From NCBI RefSeq assembly GCF_029227915.1, contig NC_079877.1, positions 25,321,851 to 25,385,850 on the forward strand: a DNA stretch of 64,000 nucleotides, read 5' to 3'. The notes beneath the pieces are model-generated. The model saw only the letters and a program-made list of their open reading frames with translations, did not search any database and was not told where the DNA came from. Within the stretch, counting starts at the first letter, position 1; each line of letters starts with the position of its first letter. The DNA is from Hydractinia symbiolongicarpus. Its lineage: Eukaryota > Cnidaria > Hydrozoa > Anthoathecata > Hydractiniidae. Positions 34,650-46,600 of this stretch are shown here, in pieces. Made by a program: the position numbers and the translations under genes.

Positions 34650-37600
34650 TCACATCAATACTATTGCCATAAAAATCATCAACATTGGTAGCATGAAGGT
34701 CAACTTGGTAGATGTAGCTTTAGACGGTTTTGTTATTGATAAAGTTGTTGTTTTTTTCGCTGAACCTAAAAAAAAAGAAGCCAGGTTTGCTAATAAAAAA
34801 GTTTGTTAAAGAAATACCCTTTATAAGCGTTCATTATTGAGCGCATATGGCATCTATCAATAGTAGGTTATCACGGAAGTTAGCCTAGAAATCTACATTA
34901 ATGTCAAATGTTTTCCCATAAAGGAATTTTTGCGAATTTCACGAATTGACTTCTTATTCGTAAAATTGAACTTTCACGCATGTTTTTTGCTTGATTTGTC
35001 AAATAAGTCCTCTCAATATTTTTTTATTGTCTGATTCCCGAAATCATTTCTGCTGAAAAAAACACCTACTTAAAAGTAAATGTCAGGTAACCTTCGTAAG
35101 TTATCATCTTTTAAAAACATGGTTTGGTTAAAATGCGATATAATCTCATGTTAATTTGTTTCATTTAAAAATTTCAACTTTTCCTTGATTACACAAAAAG
35201 ACGTGCTCGCGAAATAAATTTCAATTAAATAGCTGAATTTGACCGATTTGGGTAATTTCTGCCCGCCAATATTACTGACATTAAAGTAGCCGATGTAATT
35301 CTATGTTAGTTCTGCTAAATCTTTCTACAGGACATCATGTTTCGTGTTTGTAATACTTTGTAACCAAAAGCAACACACTCGACTTAAACTTGAAGTAACT
35401 ATAGACAAATATAAGTTGTTTGTACCCTAAAAAATGTCATATTATTGATAACCTAATTGGTCCAGTCATGTTTAGCATATAGCCAAGCAACACATCTGTC
35501 AAACTAATCACACTTTAAAGAAAGTTTCTTTAAGGTTTACAGTATTTCTGTGTCCTACCACTCTTGTGTGTGGTTGATAGTATAATAGACTCTCAATAAT
35601 TTCTTACCTGTCACATTTGGGGCGGTTGTCACATATGAGGCGGTTGTCACATATGGGGCGGTTGTCACATTGGGGGCGGTAGTCACATTGGAAGCGGTTG
35701 TCACATTGGGGGCGGTAGTCACATTGGGGGCGGTTGTCACATTGGGTGTGATTATTGTTGGTGTCTCACCAACTAAATAAACAACCGCTTCAAAGCCTTT
35801 TCTTCTGAAATTTCCTCCCCTAGTGATATAATCAACTCGCACAAAATCTGTTGGGAATGTTATGGTAAAATTCTTTTTTGAGCCACATTCTACATAACTT
35901 GGTCTTTTGTCATCCTTTCCATAAAGTTCTATTCTTTCGTCCATACTACTGCAATCCAAAGAGTTGTTTTTGAGCAGTTCAAACGTTTTAAACTCGATTT
36001 GGATGCTTGCATTGTGTAATCCGTGTATATAATATGAACAGTTCAGACTACCAGCGTATAATGATGTATTATTAGGAGAAGAGATCTGTACTTTATCTTT
36101 GTTTTTGTTTAAGTTAATAACGGTTGCTTTGCATTTAGCTGAAAATATTAAAAACAAGTAAGAATGTTTAAGGGTGTAAAAGATATGTTAATGTGGAGTA
36201 AATTTTGGTAACGATGTTTCGTTTTCTAATTTTCAAGCAAACATTTTGCTTAACTTATCACCAAATGCGTTTGTTCGAATCAATAAACAACTTACATATA
36301 ACATTTAGTTGTCTTGTGTCGCTGACTGAACCAGTACGATCTCCAGTGGCAATACATAAAACTTCTTTCGATTCTTTTGTCACAAGAAATGTCTTTTGTG
36401 TAATATTGCTAGTTCGACCTATGGGAAAGAAACGTAAAAATTGAGCGACTGTGCTTACAAAGGTTCCCTAACTTAATAAGTCCTTTATAAACACGATAGA
36501 ATGACCATTAACTTGATACAAATTTTGAATTTAGTGATGAAAGTTTTAGATTTAATATTTTCTGGAAAGTGGCTAGCTAGCTAGCTGGCTCGATAGTTTT
36601 TTTTTCCATTTTATGGTTTAGGCATTCTGAAGGAGACCGCATAGTTTGCTTTTTTTTAGGGAAATTTGAATTTAGACCAGACTATAACGTGGGCAAAAAT
36701 ATGTTAAGTTTTCGTAAAGCTATTTTTAAAATTACACAGAAAATAGACTGTTTATTTTTTAGGCCACATTAATTAATTATTAAAAATACATAACTAAGTT
36801 TTTGCTTAAAGACATTCTGGAATTCAAAATAAACATGCCATTGAGAATAAGTTTTTTTACAAATTTCAAAAATAAGACAGATATTTTAGCAATTGTTTTA
36901 TTCTAAATTGTAACCTTTGTTGTTGTTTTTTGGCCACTATCACAATTCTCAGGTTTGACGTGGAAAAAGGCCTTGGCAATCTGCCAAAATTACTGAAAAA
37001 ATCAATGATGTGACAAATGTATGGTATACAGTTTAGTAAAGTTTTTTTGACTCTACTTTGGTGTTTAGAAATGATATAATTCAGTAAATAATTAATTTCA
37101 CAGAAATTAGTTCTCATGGAGAATAATTTTATAATAAAAGAAGATTTCATAAAAAAAATTTAAATTAAGAACCTTGGTAATCACAAAACGCCCACTAACA
37201 TTAATCTCTATAATAATAGCCGTCGTCTGTCTGTCTCTGCGCGGACCCCCCGCAAAGTTAGAAAATGATGTTACGGAAACACGAATATCAAATGCGATAT
37301 ATTTTTATCCACTTTGTGGCGACGGGTAAATATAAAGGACGGGCGAACCTGTGGATTTTTCCACGGGCAACGACTAGTCTCTATAATAATAGCCGTCGTC
37401 TGTCTGTCTCTGCACGGACCCCCCGCTGAGTTAGAAAATCGTGCTACGGAAGCACGAATATCAAATGCGATATATTTTATCCACTTTGTTGCCACGGGTA
37501 AATATAAAGGACGGGCGAACCCGTGGATTTTTCCACGGGCTAACGACAATATAATAATAACCCTATATGTCTGTCTGTCACACAAAATGGTGCCTGCAGT

Positions 37601-40600
37601 AGCGAGACACCCGAAAATACGGCAAATACCGGGCAAAACCGTAGATTTATCCACGGGCCATCGACTAGTCTCTATAATAATAGCCGTCGTCTGTCTGTCT
37701 CTGCGCAGATCCCCCGCTGAGTTAGAAAATGATGTTATGGAAACACTAATATCAAATGCGATATATTTTTATCCACTTTGTTGCGACGGGTTAATTTAAA
37801 GGACGGGCGACCCCGTGGATTTTTCCACGGGCTAACGACTAGTCTCTTTAATAATAGCCGTATTTTGTCTGTCTGTCCGCGAAAGCCGCGTCCCGTAACG
37901 GAAACACGAAATTTTGTAAATTACGCGCCGATACCAAATGCGATATATTTTTACTGACTTTGTTTTGACAGCTCGCGCGTGGAATACCATTCACAACGCC
38001 TGATTCTTTAAAAAAAAACCAAGATCTTCGCGGAACGAAGGCCATTTTGATAATGGTCGTGTTGTGGTCAGTGTGTGAGGTTTGTAGGCCTGTTTGACTT
38101 TTTTATCTTCTAAAAGCCTTATATATTTGTAATATTTGTTTTCTGTTTGTTTTCAATGTTAGGATAAATATATTGTCACGTTTTTTAGCCACGTACAGAT
38201 CTTAAACGCACCAGTTTTAGGATGTTTAGCTAGGAACGAAGATTAGCTAGCTATAGCTACTAGCTAGCTAGAGCCTCACTTATTGCTATTCTGTATGGTA
38301 TAAGAGCTTTTTATCCTAGCCAACATTTATTTTTATGTTGAGGCTGTGGCTATTTAGCTAGCTTCTTAAAAAGTGAAAGTATAAAAATGCAGTTTGGCTA
38401 CAACAATATTCTTAAGCAATATATAATTTTTATGCTAAATGCAGTTAGCTAGCTAGGTATAGCTACATATTTTATTATTTTTCTGCAAACTTTTTCTGCA
38501 AATGAAATGGCTGAGCGATTGTTTTGGCTGGACGAGTAACGACAGGCTGTTCCCTGTGTTTTTATTTAAACCGAAGTTGCAATGAACATTTTTGGAAAAG
38601 GGTAATACGCCTTATGCGCCTGTTCAACTGTGTTTAACTGTACTAAGCGGTTAGCCCAGTGTTAAAAACAGACTGTTTTTTGTAAAAGGCTGTTACGCCT
38701 ATGGGCATGTGCAACACCGTTTACCTGTATATACTAAGGTCAGCCCACCACTGTGACAATTAATTTTTAAACTTTCTTGGGAATCACGCCTGGACTAACC
38801 GCTCAGCCCTGTGTCTGCGAGAAAAGGGTACTATTCCTATACGCTGTACAACACGGTTTAACTGTACTAAGCGCTCAGCCCAGTGTCACAATTAATTTTT
38901 TAACTTTTAAAAAGACTTTTCCACAAAATAAAATAATATTGACCGATTGTTTTTGCTATGACAGGATAACAACGGTTTGTAAACTCTGTTTTCATATCAG
39001 CTATTGTTGCGGGAAAGTAATTTAAAAAAAATATGTTACAGTCGCACATTATAATGGTGTATGTGCTTAACTTGATTTACGCCTGTGCAACACGGTTTAA
39101 CTGTACTAAGCGTTCAGCTCAGTGTCACGATTAATTTTTTAACTTGCGCAAAAAGTTATTCCGCAAAATGAAATAAAATTGACAATTGTTTTTGCTATGA
39201 TGGAGTAACAACACTTTGTAAACTCTGTTTTTATATCAGTTATCATTGCGGGAAAGTTATTTTTTGAAAAATATGTTACAGTCGCACACTATAATGGTGT
39301 ATGCGCTTCAAATGATTAACGACATACTGTATAACTGTACTAAAGCGCTCCACCTGATCGTGTGGGACAGTTTAGGGCTCTTATTAAGCGCTCCACAGAG
39401 TGTTCAATGCCGGATCACACCTTTACTTGTGGCTTAACCCGGCGTTTCGACGCCAGATTTCCCGGCTAGTCTCTTTAATAATAGCCGTATTCCGTCTGTC
39501 TGTGTGTCCGCGAAAGCGGCGTCTTGTAACGGAAACACGAAATTTTTAAAATGCGCACCAATACCAAAGGCGATATTTTTCTGTCCACTTTGTTGCAACG
39601 GGTTAATTTAAAGGACGGGCGTCCCCGTGGATTTTTCCACGGGCTAACGACTAGTCTCTATAATAATAGCCGTCGTCTGTCTGTCTGTTCAAAAGGGTTA
39701 CCGATATTCCTTTGATCTTTCCGCGAATTTTTAGAAAACAGGGGGTTGTTTTGGAAAACTTTATAATTAATTGAACTAAACTCAAGAAATTAATTTATTT
39801 CCTTACATAATTTAATTAATTTAATTGATAAACATCTAATTTAAAAAACAAATTAGGTGATTAAAATAAATTCATTATTTAAATGCGCCTTTTTTAATAA
39901 TAATTTACCCCCGTGACCTTAATCGCCGATTCCGCTCAGGAGCCACTGAAAACAAATAGGATGGTTTTACTGACAGTTTAACTGAAGTTGTTTGGACCGC
40001 TCGCACGTGTTTACCAATCAAAACGCCTGATTCTTTAAAAAACCAATCAAGACTTTCGCGGCCTAGACATGCCAACGAAGAAACATGATGGCCATTTTAG
40101 TTTTTAGAAGAAGGTCAGTTCAGTGCTTTTTATAAGTCTGTTTCACCTTTGTGTCTTCTATAAGCTTCTTATTTTCGTAATATTGGTTTTTTGTATGTTC
40201 TAAAATGTTAAGATAAATATATTGTCATGTTTTTAGTCACGTACAGATCTGAAACGCACCAGTTTTAGGATTTTTGGCTAGGAACGAAGATTGAGGCTAG
40301 CTAGCTAGCTAGAACCTAACTTATTCCACCATTTATTTTTGTGTTGAGACTGTAGCCATTTAGCTAGCTCCTATCTTTGGCTAGAAGTGAGAGTATAAAA
40401 ATGCAGTTTGGCTACAACAATATTGTTAAACAATAAGTGTTATGCTATAAATGCAGTTAGCTAAGTTATTTTTTCCTGAAAACTTTTTGTGCAAATAAAA
40501 TGACTGACAGATTATTTTAGCTGAACCGGTAATGAGCTGTTCCCGGTGTTTTCATTAAAACCGAAGTTGCAATGAGGTTTTTTTGGAAAGGGGTATTACG

Positions 40601-43600
40601 CCTATACGCCTGTTCAACTCTGTTTAACTATACTAAGCGGTTAGCCCAGTGTTAACAACAGACTGTTGTTTTTGGTAAAGGCTGTTAAGCCCATGCGTAT
40701 TTACAACGTGGTTTACCTGTACTAAGGGGTCAACCCAATGTGACAATTCATTTTCAAACTTTCTCAGTAATCACACCTGTACGGATGTGCAACAATGTTT
40801 ACCTGGACTAACCGCACAGCCCTGTTGTGTTTTTTTAAACAGAGTCTGTGAGAAGGTTTTTTCCAAAGGCGTATTATTCCTATATGCCTGTGCAACACGG
40901 TTTAACTGTGGTAAGTGCTTAGCTCAGTGTCACGATAAATTCTTTACCTTTCACAAACACTTATTCCGCAAAATAAAATAATATTGACTGATTGTTTTTG
41001 CTATGATGGGGTCCCGACTGTTGTTTGTAAACTGTGTTTTTATTTCAGCTATCGTTGCAGGGAATATTTTTTGAAAAATATGTTACAGTCGCAAGACTAT
41101 AATGGTGTACTTAATTTACGAAATACTGTATACCTGTACTAAAGCGCTCCACCTGATCGTGTGGCACAGTTTACGGCTCTTATTAAGCGCTCCACAGAGT
41201 GTTCAACGTCAGGTCACACCTTGACTTTGGCCCACCCCGGCGTTTTGACACCGGGGTAAGCCAAACGCGAGATACGCTTAAGTGGTATAAAAAGGATGGG
41301 CGCACCCGTGGATTTTTCCACGGGCTATCGACTAGTCTCTATAATAATAGTCGTATTCCGTCTGTCTGTCTGTCTCTGCGCGGACCCACCGCTGAGTTAG
41401 AAAATGATGTTACGGAAACACGAATATCAAATGCGATATATTTTTATCCACTTTGTTGCGACGGGTAAATATAAAGGACGGGCGAACCCGTGAATTTTTC
41501 CACGGGCAACGACTAGTCTCTATAATAATAGCCGTATTCCGTCTGTCTGTCTCTGCGCGGACCCCCGCTGAGTTAGAAAATGATGTTACGGAAACACGAA
41601 TATTAAATGCGATATAATTTTATCCACTTTGTTGCGACGGGTAAATATAAAGGACGGGCGACCCCGTGGGTTTATCCACGGGCAACGACTAGTCTCTTCA
41701 ATAATAGCCGTATTTTGTCTGTCTGTCCGCGAGAGCCGCGTCCCGTAACGGAATCACGAAATTTTTATAATGCGCACTAATACCAAATGCGATATAATTT
41801 TACCGACTTTGTTTTGACCGCTCGCGCGTGGAATACCATTCACAACGCCTGATTCTTTAAAAAAAACCCAAGATTTTCGCAACCAGAAAGAATCCAAGAT
41901 CTTCGCGGAATGAAGGCCATTTTGATAATGGTCGTGTTTGTGGTCATGTGTGAGGTTTATAGGCCTGTTTGACTTTTTTATCTTCTAAAAGCCTTATATA
42001 TTTGTAATATTTGTTTTCTGTTTGTTTTCAATGTTAGGATAAATATATTGTCACGTTTTTTAGCCACGTACAGATCTTAAACGCACCAGTTTTAGGATGT
42101 TTGGCTAGGAACGAAGATTAGCTAGCTATAGCTACTAGCTAGCTAGAGCCTCACTTATTGCTATTCTGTTTGGTATAAGAGCTTTTTATCCTAGCCAACA
42201 TTTATTTTTATGTTGAGGCTGTGGCTATTTAGCTAGCTCCTTAAAAAGTGAAAGTATAAAAATGCAGTTTGGCTACAACAATATTCATAAGCAATATATA
42301 ATTTTTATGCTAAATGCAGTTAGCTAGCTAGGTATAGCTACATATTTTATTATTTTTCTGCAAACTTTTTCTGCAAATGAAATGGCTGAGCGATTGTTTT
42401 GGCTGGACGAGTAACGACAGGCTGTTCCCTGTGTTTTTATTTAAACCAAAGTTGCAATGAACATTTTTGGAAAAGGGTAATACGCCTTATGCGCCTGTTC
42501 AACTGTGTTTAACTGTACTAAGTGGTTAGCCCAGTGTTAAAAACAGACTGTTTTTTGTAAAAGGCTGTTACGCCTAAGGGCATGTGCAACACCGTTTACC
42601 TGTATATACTAAGGTCAGCCCACCACTGTGACAATTAATTTTTAAACTTTCTTGGGAATCACGCCTGGACTAACCGCTCAGCCCTGTGTCTGCGAGAAAG
42701 TTTTTTTCAAAAGGGTATTATTCCTATACGCTGTACAACACGGTTTAACTGTACTAAGCGCTCAGCCCAGTGTCACGATTAATTTTTTAACTTTTAAAAA
42801 GACTTTTCCACAAAATAAAATAATATTGACCGATTGTTTTTGCTATGACAGGGTAACAACGGTTTGTAAACTCTGTTTTCATATCAGCTATTGTTGCGTG
42901 AAAGTAATTTTAAAAAAATATGTTACAGTTGCACACTATAATGGTGTATGCGCTTAACTTGATTTACGCCTGTGCAACACGGTTTAACTGTACTAAGCGT
43001 TCAGCTCAGTGTCACGATTAATTTTTTAACTTGCGCAAAAAGTTATTCCGTAAAATGAAATAAAATTGACGATTGTTTTTGCTATGATGGAGTAACAACA
43101 CGTTGTAAACTCTGTTTTTATATCAGTTATCGTTGCGGGAAAGTTATTTTTTGAAAAATATGTTACAGTCGCACACTATAATGGTGTATGCGCTTCAAAT
43201 GATTAACGACATACTGTATACGTACTAAAGCGCTCCACCTGATCGTGTGGGACAGTTTACGGCTCTTATTAAGCGCTCCACAGAGTGTTCAATGCCGGAT
43301 CACACCTTTACTTGTGGCTTAACCCGGCGTTTTGACGCCGGATTTCCCGGCTAGTCTCTTTAATAATAGCCGTATTTTGTCTGTCTGTCCGCGAAAGTCG
43401 CGTCCTGTTACGGAAACACGAAATGCGATATATAAAGGACGGGCGACCCCGTGAATTCTTCCATGGGTGAACGGCTAGTCTAATTAATAACAGCCGTATT
43501 CCATCTGTCTGTTTGTGCGTGAGAAAAAAAGTTGTGTTACAGAAACACGAAATGCAATAAATAAAGGACAGATGAACCTGTGGATTTTTCCACGGGCTAC

Positions 43601-46600
43601 CGACTAGTCTTTTGAAAGAATTGATGGAGTAGAAGTTAAACTATTGTAATTTGAATAATCATGCATATTTTTGAAAAATGTGTGATTATATTAATTTTTT
43701 AATCAATATTATCTAGCATTTTTGTTATTTATTCAATCGTGTTTTAAATGCCAAGAAATTCTTAGTAATCGTTTAGTTAATTTTTCAACAATCATTTTAG
43801 TTTTAGTTGTCGCATCAAGGATCCACATGTCGAATTTGTAAGAATTGCAATGGTCAAAGCAAAAAGTATGATTGTTATAAAAGTGTGTGCAATGTCAAAA
43901 TGGTAATAAGCAACCTAATCCCCAGGGTCTTTGTTTATTTTTGATGTCTCCAGCAAAAAATACAAAAAAATGTCCCTGGGAAGCTCTTCCCCGAGACATT
44001 CTTTATTTTTATTTTTTGTTAATAAGAAACACAATAAGAGATCAAAAAACAACTCCCTTATAATACTACACAATAGGATCAACAAACCATGTTATATCAA
44101 CACTTACATTTAGCCCAAAAACTTAAAAAAAACTATGTAAATGCATTTTTTTCATGAATGAATTAAAGGAAAATTCTTTAAGAATGTCACATAAATATGG
44201 TGAATATTTAGAAAGGGTTTATCTAAAAAAACTGAAACTAGATATTCTTTTACCCTTTTTCAATAAAGCAAATGCTTTTTGGTATACATCCATCATCAAT
44301 GCTGATTACAGCACTATAAAACAATTATTCTTACCAGAACGAGGTAATCGATCTATTTCATTTCCACTTGTTGACATCAGATAGCAAATCAACCTTGGCA
44401 CAGGATTACCAGATGTAACCACATTTATTGTGATTGCTTTTCCGGCTTCCACAGATGTAGGATTCACAGAAAAAGTTCTAAATTCTGGCCGTTCTAAATG
44501 TAGCATAATCAAAAAATATTTTAAAAAAACATTAAATATTTAATAAAAACAACCCTGTTTTTGACAAAATATATAATTTTTTTTAGATAATCCAGGCCGA
44601 TTTGGTGTTTTTTTAATGATATTATACTTCAAATCTTATAACACTTACTTAATACTTTGAGTGTGTATGTTTTACTTTTTTTGCTTAATGGTGTACTTAA
44701 GGTACATTGGTAAGCATATTCATCAGATTTTTGTACACTTCTTAATCTAAAAGCAACATATCCTGGATCCTCATTTCTTGTCAAAACATCCACCCTTGAG
44801 CTCATTGCATCATTAGTTTTTGCCAGTGGATTTGTGTGTCCTATTTTTTGCACAAAAGTATGTAAGTCTGTGTCTTTAAAATAACCACATTGGACTGCAA
44901 CATTGGAAGGAGTGTCTCCACTGCCTAAATTATATTTCCATTCAAAAAGTACACTTCCAGTTTCATTAGCCCATTTGTTTTGATTATTACTGGGCTCTAT
45001 CCAGTCACCACAGTCTAAAATAAAAAAAAGCAATGAATATAAAATAAAAAAATACACCTATTTAACTAAGATTCAGTTCACTTGAAAAAACAAAGTATCA
45101 AAAACATCGCGCTATAGCTATCAAATTATTTACCAACGTTTTTGAACAATTAAACAAACATGGAATACGATTTAATATCAAAAAAGTCTGTTGAAGAGTT
45201 GAAGAACTACTTGAGAGTCAGAAATTTAAGGATAAGTAAAAGAAAGGAAGAACTAATTGCTTGAGTGTTTTCAGCAGCTGAGAACTTCGTCCAGCCTGTG
45301 AAAACTGCTCAAGAAGTAGAGAGTAATTTAAAAGAGGGATATTAGAAGAAGCTGAAAATAAACGATAGAACACTTCCAGATCCTTTTAAAATACCTTGCA
45401 GTTGGATGGATGAGCAAGAAGGAATAAAGTTTTGGTCTATAGTTCTGTATCCTGACATCTTTAGCTACCTTTTGTTTTATCCATCAGAACTAGGTAGTTC
45501 AGATTTAAATGACTACAAAAACTCAAAGGCATATAGCTATTATAAGTCTGGATGGCTTCAACCTCTCGCCATCATGATTTAACAGGAAGTAATTTTTGCA
45601 TTTTCAAAGGTACATGCAGAAAGTCGCAAGCGTTTAACGATCCTTTCCAAAAACTATGGTTAATTCTGGAAAAAAATGGTAAAATAATGTCGTGCCATTG
45701 TACATGCATGGCTGGAATGAGCCCGACATGTAATGATGTTGCGGCTGCTCTATATCATATTGAAGCTGCTGTCAGAATTGGACTTACAAATACAGCTTGT
45801 ACAAGCACTGCTAACGAGTAGCTTCCTAACAGAAAGCAAGTAGCCCCAACTAAAATTAAAGACTTGAATTTTAGCAGAGATAGCTTTTCAGAAAGGGGGG
45901 AGAGAAAGCGCTCTTTAGTATCGACACCTAAAAAGAACTTTGATCCTCTTCAACATTGTGGCGAGAAATTACTTTCTCTTAACGAAATAGCAGACGAATT
46001 AAAAGAAGTTATTCCTGATAGTATTTTATTAACTGCTGTACCAAAACCAGAATTTGACTTTGTTAGAGTGTTTAAGTATTTCTCATTTAACTCAACCATC
46101 AGATGTATACAGTATAAGTGAAATACTTGCAATGCAAAAAACAAAAACTGAATTTAAATGCAATCTAACGATATACATAACACCTAAGAAAGTTATTGAT
46201 ATTGAAAAATTAACCCAAGGACAAAGTAAGAATACTGGTTAGTATAATTTTAGAAAGCATGTAATCTCTGCCTCAAAAGGCCATGAAGTTTTAACAAAAA
46301 TGAAAAAAGTTAAATCAGGAGGTGGAGGATCCGTTAACAACTGGGCAATAAACCAGAAAGTTTCAGGCATGTCATTTATTAGCCCTAATATACCAGCACT
46401 AAAATATGGTCGTACAATAGAAATAAATGCTGTTAATGCATTTAAAGATAACTTCTTACAAGGGCATTAAAATGTGAAGGTTTTAGAGTGTGCCTTGCAT
46501 TTATATAAAAACATTGGTGCAAGTGCAGACAAAATAATAACATGTGATTGTTGTCTGCCAGCATGTTTAGAAGTAAAATGTCCTTTTTTGATTAATTACA

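Larger units (their letters stand above)
37205..43607 (+). mobile_element. Head-to-tail array of 12 Helitron-type units
   Basis: Units start TCTCTATAATAATAGCC and end in an 8-bp-stem hairpin (CCCGTGGA TTTT TCCACGGG) plus ~11 bases finishing CTAG. These are the 5'-TC and hairpin/CTRR ends of Helitrons. The array is flanked by A (37204) and T (43608), the A/T target of Helitrons. Junctions CTAG/TCTC fall at 37377, 37668, 37842, 39469, 39654, 41335, 41516, 41692, 43354 and 43478; the unit 2/3 junction near 37549 is altered. Nine units are 120-185 bp and three are ~1.65 kb. None encodes Rep/helicase, so they are non-autonomous. The array lies in the third intron of gene 2, antisense to it. Confidence 0.88.

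Noticed and set aside
37314-37799. 161-codon open frame on +
   Set aside because: It runs through several Helitron unit junctions and repeats itself with the units; no protein similarity.
37205-43607. CRISPR-like or satellite array
   Set aside because: Unit ends carry the TC, hairpin and CTAG signatures of Helitrons, unit lengths vary from ~120 to ~1680 bp, and the host is eukaryotic.
36296-45014. Two separate receptor genes at 35608-36418 and 44335-45014
   Set aside because: The splice phases and the split Ig2 domain fit together exactly across the Helitron array, and each half alone would lack half an Ig domain.
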